From an uncultured Lachnospiraceae bacterium (GTDB lineage Bacteria > Bacillota > Clostridia > Lachnospirales > Lachnospiraceae): a stretch of 8,069 bases of DNA. Each line of letters starts with the position of its first letter. Position 1 is the stretch's first letter. Below are positions 1-5,099 of this stretch, one piece after another. Where the stretch lies: the NCBI GenBank assembly GCA_900553355.1, contig USDK01000084.1, forward strand, positions 1-8,069. The letters run 5' to 3'. The position numbers were made by a program, and so were the translations under genes. The notes under the pieces are model-generated. The model was not told where the DNA came from. It did no database searches and saw only the letters and a program-made list of their open reading frames with translations.

Positions 1-96
1 GAGCGCACCCATTCCCAGGTTGTACAGGTGATCGGAAAAAAGATCGTTCTGTATAAGGAAGGCAAAGAGAAAAATAAAAAGATCCAGCTTCCATAA
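1..96 (+). CDS. yhbY: YhbY family RNA-binding protein (CRM domain), C-terminal end only
   Basis: Frame 1 is open from the window edge to a TAA at 94-96 and encodes 31 residues. The stretch VVQVIGKKIVLYKE followed by a lysine-rich tail ending in KIQLP matches the last strand and tail of the YhbY/CRM fold, a small RNA-binding protein associated with assembly of the large ribosomal subunit. The family is about 95-100 aa, so roughly two thirds lies upstream of the window. The position directly before nadD agrees with the common Firmicutes order obg-yhbY-nadD-yqeK-rsfS. The identification rests on a short tail plus context. No terminator separates it from nadD, which starts 19 bp downstream. Confidence 0.8.
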   Translation, partial: ERTHSQVVQVIGKKIVLYKEGKEKNKKIQLP

Positions 97-103
97 GAAG
101 AAT

Positions 104-110
104 GAGGTGG
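104..110 (+). promoter_or_regulatory. Ribosome binding site that decides the nadD start
   Basis: GAGGTGG at 104-110 matches the GAGGTG core of the anti-Shine-Dalgarno complement and lies 5 bases before the ATG at 116. The alternative in-frame GTG at 107 lies inside this element and has only a weak purine stretch upstream. The ATG at 116 is therefore the better start. Confidence 0.75.
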
Positions 111-115
111 CGCAT

Positions 116-721
116 ATGAAGATTGGAATTATGGGAGGAACCTTTGATCCTATCCACAATGGACATTTGATGCTGGGACAGGCAGCATATGAAGCGTTTG
201 AGCTGGATCAGGTGTGGTTCCTGCCCAATGGGAATCCGCCGCATAAGACAAACAGCCAGATTGAAGCGGATGCATCAGACAGATTAGAGATGACTTATCT
301 TGCCGTTTCCGGCATCCCTTATTTTAAAGCATCAGCCTATGAGGCAGAGAGGACAGAGGTATCCTGTACCTTTCAGACATTGGAATATTTCCATGCCAGG
401 TATCCGGACAATCAGTTGTTTTTTATTATCGGGGCAGATTCTCTTTACAGCATCGAGACCTGGATCCATCCGGAGAGGATCTTTCCTCTGTGTACGATTC
501 TGGCGGCCTACCGGGATGAAGTTAACTCCCGGGAGCTGATGGAAGGAAAGATCCATGAACTGAGAGAGAGGTATCATGCAGATATCCGTCTTCTGGTGAC
601 GCCCTTGATGCATGTAGCTTCTCATGAGATCCGGCAGTTTATCAAGGAAGGGAAAAATATCTCTTCTTACCTGCCAGAGAGTGTCGTATCATATATCAAA
701 GAGCATGGGCTGTACCGATAA
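116..721 (+). CDS. nadD: Nicotinate-nucleotide adenylyltransferase NadD
   Basis: The gene encodes a 201-aa cytosolic enzyme that joins ATP and nicotinate mononucleotide to give deamido-NAD, the shared step of de novo and salvage NAD synthesis. The nucleotidyltransferase signature GGTFDPIHNGHL spans residues 7-18, with the (H/T)xGH-type nucleotide-binding histidines. PNGNPPHK, FIIGADSL and a tryptophan-containing segment (ETWIHPERIF) follow in the family order, and the protein ends with the typical YIKEHGLYR. The length fits the family (about 190-215 aa). The start is placed at ATG 116 because of the Shine-Dalgarno sequence at 104-110; an in-frame GTG at 107 would add three residues. One oddity is the second ATP-binding motif, usually ISSTxIR or ISSSxIR, which reads VASHEIR at residues 167-173. 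The gene is probably cotranscribed with yhbY and with yqeK, which starts 29 bp downstream. Confidence 0.95.
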   Translation: MKIGIMGGTFDPIHNGHLMLGQAAYEAFELDQVWFLPNGNPPHKTNSQIEADASDRLEMTYLAVSGIPYFKASAYEAERTEVSCTFQTLEYFHARYPDNQLFFIIGADSLYSIETWIHPERIFPLCTILAAYRDEVNSRELMEGKIHELRERYHADIRLLVTPLMHVASHEIRQFIKEGKNISSYLPESVVSYIKEHGLYR

Positions 722-750
722 ACAGTCATTGAAGAAAGAATGGTAGTCTT

Positions 751-1335
751 ATGAATCAGCAAATCACAAAAATCAGAAGAAAACTGATCACAGAACTTGA
801 CAAGGAACGCTATGAACATACGCTGGGCGTGATGTATACAGCAGCTTCCATGGCCATGTGCCACGGAGCGGATGTAGAACAGGCACTGATGGCGGGGCTT
901 CTGCATGACTGCGCCAAATGTATTTCCGGAGATTCCAAGATCCGCATGTGTGAAAAATATCATCTGAATGTGTCTGATGTGGAGAGGTCAAATCCAAGCC
1001 TTCTTCATGCGAAGCTGGGAGCCTTCCTGGCCGCAAAGAAGTATCACGTGGATGATAAGGAGATTATCAGCGCGATTGCCAGCCACACTACGGGACGCCC
1101 TCATATGAGCCTGCTGGAAAAAATCATATATATTGCAGACTATATTGAACCCGGGCGGCCAGAACTGCCGAATATGGAAGAAGTAAGATATCTGGCATTC
1201 AAAGATATTGATGAATGTCTCTACCGGATTCTCAAGGACTCCCTGGTGTATCTGGAAAGCCTGGGAAAACCGATTGACCCCATGACAGAAAAGACTTATG
1301 ATTATTACCGTATCAAATTAGAAAAGCAGGAATAG
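751..1335 (+). CDS. yqeK: YqeK-family HD-domain hydrolase, probable symmetrical diadenosine tetraphosphatase
   Basis: This 194-aa protein has a complete HD metal-binding set: H23 in RYEHTLGV, H52-D53 in LLHDCAK, H86 in HAKLG, H112 in SHTTGRP and D130 in IADYIEPGR. The order HTTGRPxMxxLEKIIYIADYIEPGR is diagnostic for YqeK. Characterised YqeK proteins split Ap4A symmetrically into two ADP, which removes a stress-linked dinucleotide in the cytosol; that activity is inferred here. The gene sits between nadD and rsfS, its usual place in Firmicutes, with 29 bp before it and 32 bp after it. The Shine-Dalgarno is weak (GAAGAAAG at 731-738, about 12 bases from the ATG), so translation may depend partly on coupling to nadD. 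No start upstream of 751 gives a better fit. Confidence 0.93.
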   Translation: MNQQITKIRRKLITELDKERYEHTLGVMYTAASMAMCHGADVEQALMAGLLHDCAKCISGDSKIRMCEKYHLNVSDVERSNPSLLHAKLGAFLAAKKYHVDDKEIISAIASHTTGRPHMSLLEKIIYIADYIEPGRPELPNMEEVRYLAFKDIDECLYRILKDSLVYLESLGKPIDPMTEKTYDYYRIKLEKQE

Positions 1336-1367
1336 TTAAGATATAAGATATAAAAGGAGGATATCGC

Positions 1368-1721
1368 ATGGAACAGTCGAAAGACATGCTGAAACTGGTC
1401 TATCAGGCGCTAGAGGATAAAAAAGGCGAGGATATCGTCATGATCGATATCTCACAGATTTCTATACTGGCAGATTATTTTGTCATCTGTAGTGCAGGAA
1501 GCGACAGTCAGATCCAGGCGCTGGTAGACAATGTGGAAGAGAAAATGCACGAGAACGGATTTTCCATCCGCCAGCAGGAAGGACGAAACTCAGGAACCTG
1601 GGTACTTCTGGATTACGGCGATGTGATCGTGCATATATTTGAAAGGGAGAACAGGAGCTTCTATAATCTGGAACGTATCTGGAACGATGGAAGACGGGTA
1701 ACCCCGGAAGAACTTGATTAA
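1368..1721 (+). CDS. rsfS: Ribosome silencing factor RsfS
   Basis: The gene encodes 117 aa. The pattern KKGEDIVMIDISQISILADYF, the segment VICSAGSDSQIQALVDNVEEK, then GTWVLLDYGDVIVHIF and FYNLERIW is the full RsfS (YbeB/Iojap) signature, and the length is typical. RsfS binds ribosomal protein L14 on the 50S subunit and blocks joining with the 30S, which lowers translation under nutrient shortage. The start is strongly supported by AAGGAGG at 1354-1360, seven bases before the ATG. It is the last gene of the yhbY-nadD-yqeK-rsfS unit: a hairpin terminator begins 27 bp after its stop, and the next gene, lexA, is on the opposite strand. Confidence 0.96.
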   Translation: MEQSKDMLKLVYQALEDKKGEDIVMIDISQISILADYFVICSAGSDSQIQALVDNVEEKMHENGFSIRQQEGRNSGTWVLLDYGDVIVHIFERENRSFYNLERIWNDGRRVTPEELD

Positions 1722-1748
1722 TTTAATGAAATAAAATGGAAAAGCTAA

Positions 1749-1785
1749 GGCCAGCCGTCAACAAACAGACAGCTGGCCGTTTTTG
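1749..1785. terminator. Intrinsic terminator between rsfS and lexA, probably bidirectional
   Basis: GGCCAGC at 1749-1755 pairs with GCTGGCC at 1772-1778. The stem continues as GTC/GAC after one C-A mismatch, with an 8-base loop at 1760-1767. On the + strand it is followed by GTTTTTGTCC, a good U tract for stopping rsfS transcription. On the - strand the following sequence (TTAGCTTTTCC) is a poorer U tract, so termination of lexA there is plausible but weaker. Confidence 0.85.
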
Positions 1786-1789
1786 TCCT

Positions 1790-2404
1790 TTATAGAAAGC
1801 GGAACACTCCGATGACTTTTCCCATGATCTGAACATCTCTTACAATGATCGGATCCATGCTGTCATTCTCCGGCTGCAGGCGGATCACGCCTTCTTCTTT
1901 ATAAAAAGTCTTTACAGTAGCCCCATCTTCGATCAAAGCGACAACCATATCTCCATTATGAGCTGTCTGCGCCTGTTCAACTAATACGAAGTCTCCGTCT
2001 AAAATTCCGGCATTGATCATGCTTTCACCGCGAACCTTTAACATAAATGTCTGGTTATTCGGCATGAACTCCATCGGGATCGGGAAGTAGTTCTCGATAT
2101 TCTGCTCAGCCAGGATCGGTTCCCCGGCAGCAACACGGCCGACCATGGGCACATTAACCACCTCGCGGCGCATCAGATTGAAAGAGTCGTCCAGGATCTC
2201 AATCGCCCTTGGCTTCGTAGGATCGCGGCGGATGTATCCGTTCTTCTCCAGAGTCTCCAGGTGGGAGTGGACAGAAGAAGTGGACTTTAAGTGAACCGCT
2301 TCGCAGATATCACGTACTGAAGGCGGAAATCCACGCTCCAGGATCTGTGATTTGATATATTCCAATATTTCAAGCTGTTTCGCGCTGATCTTTCCCTGTG
2401 ACAT
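1790..2404 (-). CDS. lexA: SOS regulon repressor LexA
   Basis: The gene encodes 204 aa. The N-terminal winged helix-turn-helix (residues 1-65) includes GFPPSVRDICEAVHLKSTSSVHSHL, the LexA DNA-reading helix region, and GYIRRDPTKPRAIE. The C-terminal S24 self-cleavage domain shows the scissile A93-G94 bond in VGRVAAGEP, the nucleophile S128 in VRGESM and the catalytic lysine K165 in TVKTFY. All residues needed for RecA-stimulated autoproteolysis are present, so it should be a functional repressor of DNA-damage genes. The Shine-Dalgarno GGAGG (2415-2411) lies six bases before the ATG. It is read convergently to rsfS and divergently from a small LysM gene. LexA-box matches upstream indicate autoregulation. 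Confidence 0.98.
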   Translation of the reverse strand: MSQGKISAKQLEILEYIKSQILERGFPPSVRDICEAVHLKSTSSVHSHLETLEKNGYIRRDPTKPRAIEILDDSFNLMRREVVNVPMVGRVAAGEPILAEQNIENYFPIPMEFMPNNQTFMLKVRGESMINAGILDGDFVLVEQAQTAHNGDMVVALIEDGATVKTFYKEEGVIRLQPENDSMDPIIVRDVQIMGKVIGVFRFL

Positions 2405-2435
2405 AATGTACCTCCAGAATCATTTCTTACAGAAT

Positions 2436-2464
2436 ATTTTAACATAGCCGAATCCAAAAAGCAA
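2436..2464 (-). promoter_or_regulatory. Probable lexA promoter
   Basis: On the - strand, TTGCTT (2464-2459) as -35 and TAAAAT (2441-2436) as -10 are separated by 17 bases. The -10 matches consensus at 5 of 6 positions and the -35 is weak. A start near 2429 would give a 5' leader of about 25 bases ahead of lexA. A LexA-box match at 2462-2475 overlaps the upstream edge of the -35, which fits negative autoregulation. Confidence 0.6.
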
Positions 2465-2475
2465 ACAAATGTTTC
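2462..2475. promoter_or_regulatory. LexA (SOS) box match A, at the lexA -35
   Basis: CAAACAAATGTTTC matches the Gram-positive LexA-box consensus CGAACRNRYGTTYG at 12 of 14 positions and is nearly palindromic. It overlaps the -35 of the predicted lexA promoter by three bases, where bound LexA would hinder RNA polymerase. Confidence 0.7.
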
Positions 2476-2476
2476 C

Positions 2477-2490
2477 AGAAAATATGTTCG
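2477..2490. promoter_or_regulatory. Possible LexA box B (one weak half-site)
   Basis: AGAAAATATGTTCG matches the consensus CGAACRNRYGTTYG at 12 of 14 positions. The right half (ATGTTCG) is good but the left half lacks the key C of GAAC. It starts one base after box A, so the two would lie in tandem about one and a half helical turns apart. This is the least certain of the four sites. Confidence 0.4.
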
Positions 2491-2509
2491 ATTTTTTCGG
2501 AAAAACCTA

Positions 2510-2538
2510 TTGACAAACATTTGTTCGGATTATATAAT
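2510..2538 (+). promoter_or_regulatory. Consensus sigma-A promoter of the LysM/YneA-like gene
   Basis: TTGACA at 2510-2515 and TATAAT at 2533-2538 are exact consensus hexamers separated by 17 bases, which predicts a strong promoter with a start near 2545. A LexA-box match (2514-2527) sits in the spacer and overlaps the -35 by two bases, and another (2554-2567) lies just after the predicted start. A strong promoter held down by LexA is the expected design for a sharply induced SOS gene. Confidence 0.9.
2514..2527. promoter_or_regulatory. LexA (SOS) box C, inside the LysM-gene promoter
   Basis: CAAACATTTGTTCG matches CGAACRNRYGTTYG at 12 of 14 positions and keeps both AAC and GTT arms at the right spacing. 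It lies in the spacer of the TTGACA/TATAAT promoter, where bound LexA would directly exclude RNA polymerase. Confidence 0.85.
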
Positions 2539-2553
2539 GGTCACATACAGAGA

Positions 2554-2567
2554 AGAACATTCGTTCG
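2554..2567. promoter_or_regulatory. LexA (SOS) box D, downstream of the LysM-gene start point
   Basis: AGAACATTCGTTCG carries the core GAAC-N4-GTTC, with 12 of 14 positions matching the consensus. It lies about 10 bases after the predicted transcription start, so LexA bound here could act as a second roadblock in addition to box C. Confidence 0.8.
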
Positions 2568-2630
2568 ACAGATAATAGATGATCGAAGAACGGCAGACGG
2601 GATGATAAATAATAATGGAGGGAATGAGTT

Positions 2631-2981
2631 ATGAATACGAGAAGATTGCATCATTCATGTAAGAGAAGAAGAGAAGTTTATCTGAAAAAAATGTCTTTTT
2701 TCGCGGCTACTTTTGTTCTCATTTTGTGTTTTAGCATTATAGCCGGGAGCCGCCTTGCCGATGCCCATGATGATTCCAGAGGAGCTGGAAATGGGCAGAA
2801 ATATTTTAAGAGTATTGAGATTCAATCCGGCGATACCTTATGGGATATTGCATCAGAATATACTAATGGAGACAATCAGCAGATTCGTCAGTATGTCGGC
2901 GAGCTGATGAAGATCAACGGGCTGGCAACAGATGCCATACAGGAGGGCCAGCATCTTACCGTGGTCTACTATGGAGAGTAG
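2631..2981 (+). CDS. yneA: Membrane-anchored LysM protein, YneA-like SOS cell-division inhibitor
   Basis: The gene encodes 116 aa. Residues 2-20 are strongly basic (RRLHHSCKRRR), residues 21-39 form one hydrophobic helix (MSFFAATFVLILCFSIIAG), and residues 60-112 form a single LysM domain with the typical SGDTLWDIASEY start and an IQEGQHLTV end. The expected topology is a short cytoplasmic tail, one membrane segment and an outside peptidoglycan-binding domain; A43-D44-A45 could be a signal peptidase site. YneA of Bacillus subtilis has the same architecture and similar size (about 105 aa), is divergent from lexA, and delays septation during SOS. The same placement and LexA boxes in the promoter support the same role here, although sequence similarity alone would only say LysM protein. 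GGAGGG at 2617-2622 lies eight bases before the ATG. Confidence 0.82.
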   Translation: MNTRRLHHSCKRRREVYLKKMSFFAATFVLILCFSIIAGSRLADAHDDSRGAGNGQKYFKSIEIQSGDTLWDIASEYTNGDNQQIRQYVGELMKINGLATDAIQEGQHLTVVYYGE

Positions 2982-3047
2982 AAAGAACAGATAGAGTTAT
3001 CATCAAGAAGGCATATAACGCTAGATTCCGTTTGTAAATACTTTTGG

Positions 3048-3076
3048 TATATAAGATATTTTTAGGATCTTATATA
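3048..3076. repeat. Perfect AT-rich inverted repeat of unknown role
   Basis: TATATAAGAT at 3048-3057 and ATCTTATATA at 3067-3076 are exact inverse complements around a 9-base centre (ATTTTTAGG). No run of T follows, so it is not a standard terminator, and one follows separately at 3094-3131. It lies in the 288-bp gap between the LysM gene and the recombinase gene. It may be an operator, an mRNA 3' structure or a recombinase-binding site; the sequence does not decide between these. Confidence 0.5.
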
Positions 3077-3093
3077 TATTATACTCACCCACA

Positions 3094-3131
3094 GAGGTAT
3101 CCGGAGCAAAGGTTCCGGGTACTTCTTTTTT
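3094..3131 (+). terminator. Intrinsic terminator after the LysM/YneA-like gene
   Basis: A 12-bp stem (3094-3105 with 3114-3125, including two G-T wobbles and a TCCGG core) closes an 8-base loop and is followed by TTTTTT at 3126-3131. It lies 112 bp after the LysM stop, so that transcript would carry a long AT-rich 3' tail. It separates the SOS unit from the recombinase promoter at 3191. Confidence 0.85.
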
Positions 3132-3190
3132 CATGAGAGGTTATAACAGGAATCAATCTATACGTCAAATGCCGATTTTTCCAAAAGATA

Positions 3191-3219
3191 TAGACAAAAA
3201 ATTAAGGATATGCTATAAT
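3191..3219 (+). promoter_or_regulatory. Sigma-A promoter of the recombinase-ttcA unit
   Basis: TAGACA at 3191-3196 (5 of 6 consensus positions) and TATAAT at 3214-3219 (exact) are 17 bases apart, with a TG at 3211-3212 forming an extended -10. A start near 3226 gives a leader of about 44 bases before the ATG at 3270. No LexA-box match lies near it, so the recombinase does not appear to be in the SOS unit. The rest of the gap from 3132 to 3190 shows nothing I can name. Confidence 0.8.
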
Positions 3220-3269
3220 ATACCAGATTTCAGGGAGTTTTACTATATTTTTAAGGGGATGTATAAATT

Positions 3270-4334
3270 ATGGCTGAGACAAAAACCTATCATGAACAGA
3301 CCCGGATCGATCAGACGCTGAGGCTGCGGGAGGTACTGAAAACCCTGCCGCCGTTTGCTAAAGATTTTTTTCGCGCCATCGAACCGCGGTCATCTGCAAA
3401 AACACGAATGAATTATGCATATGATATTCGTGTTTTTTTTCACTTCTTAATGGAAAATAATCCAGTCTACAGAAATTATACAATAGATCAGTTTACGGTG
3501 CATGATCTGGAACGACTGGAGCCTGTAGATATCGAGGAATATATGGAGTATCTGAAGGTTTACAGGCGTGACAGCGACCATGAAATGATTACAAACGGAG
3601 AAAAAGGCCTTGCAAGAAAGATGTCAGCACTCAGGAGTTTCTATAATTATTATTTTAAGCATCAGATTATCTCAAAAAATCCGGTGTTGCTGGTAGATAT
3701 GCCTAAGATGCATGAGAAGGCGATTGTAAGGCTGGATGCCGATGAGGTAGCTCTTCTTCTGGATTACGTGGAATCTGCAGGGACTAAGCTGACCGGACAG
3801 GCACTTACTTATTACCGCAAGACCAGGGATCGGGATCTGGCAATCCTGACCTTGCTTCTTGGTACAGGAATCCGTGTTTCTGAGTGTGTGGGCCTGGATC
3901 TTACCGATGTTGACTTTAAAAATAACGGGATTACAGTTACCAGAAAAGGTGGCAACCAGATGGTCGTCTACTTTGGCGATGAAGTAGCCAAAGCCCTTTC
4001 AGATTACATAAATGGGGACCGGAAAGCTGCTTCTCCCCTGCCCGGCCACGAAAATGCCCTCTTTTTGTCTACCCAGAAAAAGCGGATGGGGGTACAGGCA
4101 GTTGAAAATATGGTTAAAAAATATGCGAAACAGGTAACGCCTTACAAAAAGATTACGCCTCATAAACTGCGCAGTACCTATGGCACTTCCCTTTATAAAG
4201 AGACCGGGGACATCTATCTTGTGGCAGATGTGCTGGGACATAAGGATGTCAATACCACCAAAAAACATTATGCGGCCATCGATGAAGACCGGCGCCGAAA
4301 AGCTGCCTCGGCAGTAAAATTGAGAGAAAGCTGA
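3270..4334 (+). CDS. Tyrosine recombinase/integrase, XerC/XerD-like
   Basis: The gene encodes 354 aa. The N-terminal part (about residues 25-140) resembles a SAM-like core-binding domain (KTRMNYAYDIRVFFHFL, GLARKMSALRSFYNYY). The catalytic domain carries the full set: R202 in LLGTGIRVSE, K226 in TRKGGNQ, H298 and R301 in TPHKLRSTYGT, H324 in LGHKD, and the nucleophile Y334 in KKHYA. It should therefore cut and rejoin DNA through a covalent phosphotyrosine. It is some 50 residues longer than typical XerC or XerD, and HKLRSTYGT differs from the usual HxLRHxFAT of the Xer proteins. That makes a distinct chromosomal clade more likely than the dif resolvase itself. There are no phage or transposon genes around it. 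AAGGGG at 3253-3258 precedes the ATG by 11 bases. The next gene begins 21 bp after the stop and is probably cotranscribed. The in vivo target is unknown. Confidence 0.93.
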   Translation: MAETKTYHEQTRIDQTLRLREVLKTLPPFAKDFFRAIEPRSSAKTRMNYAYDIRVFFHFLMENNPVYRNYTIDQFTVHDLERLEPVDIEEYMEYLKVYRRDSDHEMITNGEKGLARKMSALRSFYNYYFKHQIISKNPVLLVDMPKMHEKAIVRLDADEVALLLDYVESAGTKLTGQALTYYRKTRDRDLAILTLLLGTGIRVSECVGLDLTDVDFKNNGITVTRKGGNQMVVYFGDEVAKALSDYINGDRKAASPLPGHENALFLSTQKKRMGVQAVENMVKKYAKQVTPYKKITPHKLRSTYGTSLYKETGDIYLVADVLGHKDVNTTKKHYAAIDEDRRRKAASAVKLRES

Positions 4335-4355
4335 TTGAAAGGATACCATAACATT

Positions 4356-5090
4356 ATGAAATTACAGCAATTACTGAGTTATACAAGAAAAGCCGTGGAT
4401 GAATATCAGATGATCCAGGAAGGCGATCATATTGCAGTCGGGATTTCCGGAGGAAAAGACAGCCTGACCCTTCTCTATGCACTGCATGGATTAAAAAGGT
4501 TTTATCCGCAGAAATTTGAGCTGAGTGCTGTCACTGTGGATCTTGGATATAAGGAATGTGATTTTACACCGGTGATGGAGCTTTGTCGGGAATTGGATAT
4601 CCCTTATCACATTGTAAAGACGGACATTGCACATATCCTCTTTGAAGAAAGGAAGGAATCCAATCCTTGCTCACTATGTGCAAAGATGCGCAAGGGCGCA
4701 TTGAACCAGGAAGTAAAAAAGATGGGCTGCAACAAAGTAGCCTATGCGCATCATAAGGACGATATTGTGGAGACGATGCTTCTCTCCCTCTTTTTTGAAG
4801 GCCGTTTTTACTCCTTCTCTCCTAAGACCTACTTAGACCGCATGGATCTGACCGTGATCCGTCCGATCATGTTTGTAGATGAAGCAGATGTCATCGGTTT
4901 CCAGCATAAGTATGACCTTCCGGTAGTAAAAAGCAGGTGTCCGATTGACGGCTATACCAAAAGGCAGTATGCCAAGGATCTGATCAAAGAGTTAAATAAG
5001 GATAATCCGGGAGTAAAGCAGAGAATGTTTACGGCCATCCTGAATGGAAACATCCAGGGATGGCCGCAAAGAATTCCTCATGTAAGATAA
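4356..5090 (+). CDS. ttcA: TtcA-family tRNA 2-thiocytidine synthetase (PP-loop, Fe-S)
   Basis: The gene encodes 244 aa. The PP-loop ATP-pyrophosphatase motif SGGKDS is at residues 31-36. C105 and C108 (NPCSLCAKMRKG) and C195 (KSRCPIDG) match the three cysteines that hold the [4Fe-4S] cluster in TtcA, and YAHHKDDIVETMLLSLFFEG is the family's AHxxDD segment. TtcA adenylates C32 of certain tRNAs and replaces oxygen with sulfur in the cytosol. The protein is shorter than E. coli TtcA (about 311 aa), mainly at the ends, and the exact tRNA target here is inferred. I chose ATG 4356, preceded by AAAGGA at 4338-4343, because MKLQQLLSYTRKAV is a natural family start; a TTG at 4335 would add seven unlikely residues. 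It follows the recombinase gene and ends 9 bp from a convergent gene. Confidence 0.87.
   Translation: MKLQQLLSYTRKAVDEYQMIQEGDHIAVGISGGKDSLTLLYALHGLKRFYPQKFELSAVTVDLGYKECDFTPVMELCRELDIPYHIVKTDIAHILFEERKESNPCSLCAKMRKGALNQEVKKMGCNKVAYAHHKDDIVETMLLSLFFEGRFYSFSPKTYLDRMDLTVIRPIMFVDEADVIGFQHKYDLPVVKSRCPIDGYTKRQYAKDLIKELNKDNPGVKQRMFTAILNGNIQGWPQRIPHVR
5032..5066. repeat. Hairpin-forming inverted repeat in the 3' end of ttcA
   Basis: CGGCCATCC at 5032-5040 and GGATGGCCG at 5058-5066 are perfect inverse complements. Inside them TGGA at 5044-5047 and TCCA at 5052-5055 can pair around AACA, so the whole forms one interrupted hairpin. It lies within coding sequence close to a convergent gene end and has no following T run on either strand. 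It may be chance, or it may slow polymerase where the two transcripts meet. Confidence 0.4.
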
Positions 5091-5099
5091 TGAAAAGTA

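Noticed and set aside
2993..3022. Imperfect inverted repeat AGAGTTAT/ATAACGCT just after the LysM gene
   Set aside because: It has a short, AT-rich stem with one mismatch, a 14-base loop and no T tract; it is likely chance in AT-rich DNA.
3068..3088. Possible dif site for XerC/XerD, because of ATATATATTAT
   Set aside because: Only about half of the 28 positions of the B. subtilis dif sequence match, and all in the AT-rich centre; both outer arms fail.
3133..3321. A 62-codon open frame upstream of and overlapping the recombinase start
   Set aside because: It contains the recombinase promoter, has no Shine-Dalgarno, begins at the edge of the terminator and shows no recognisable protein features.
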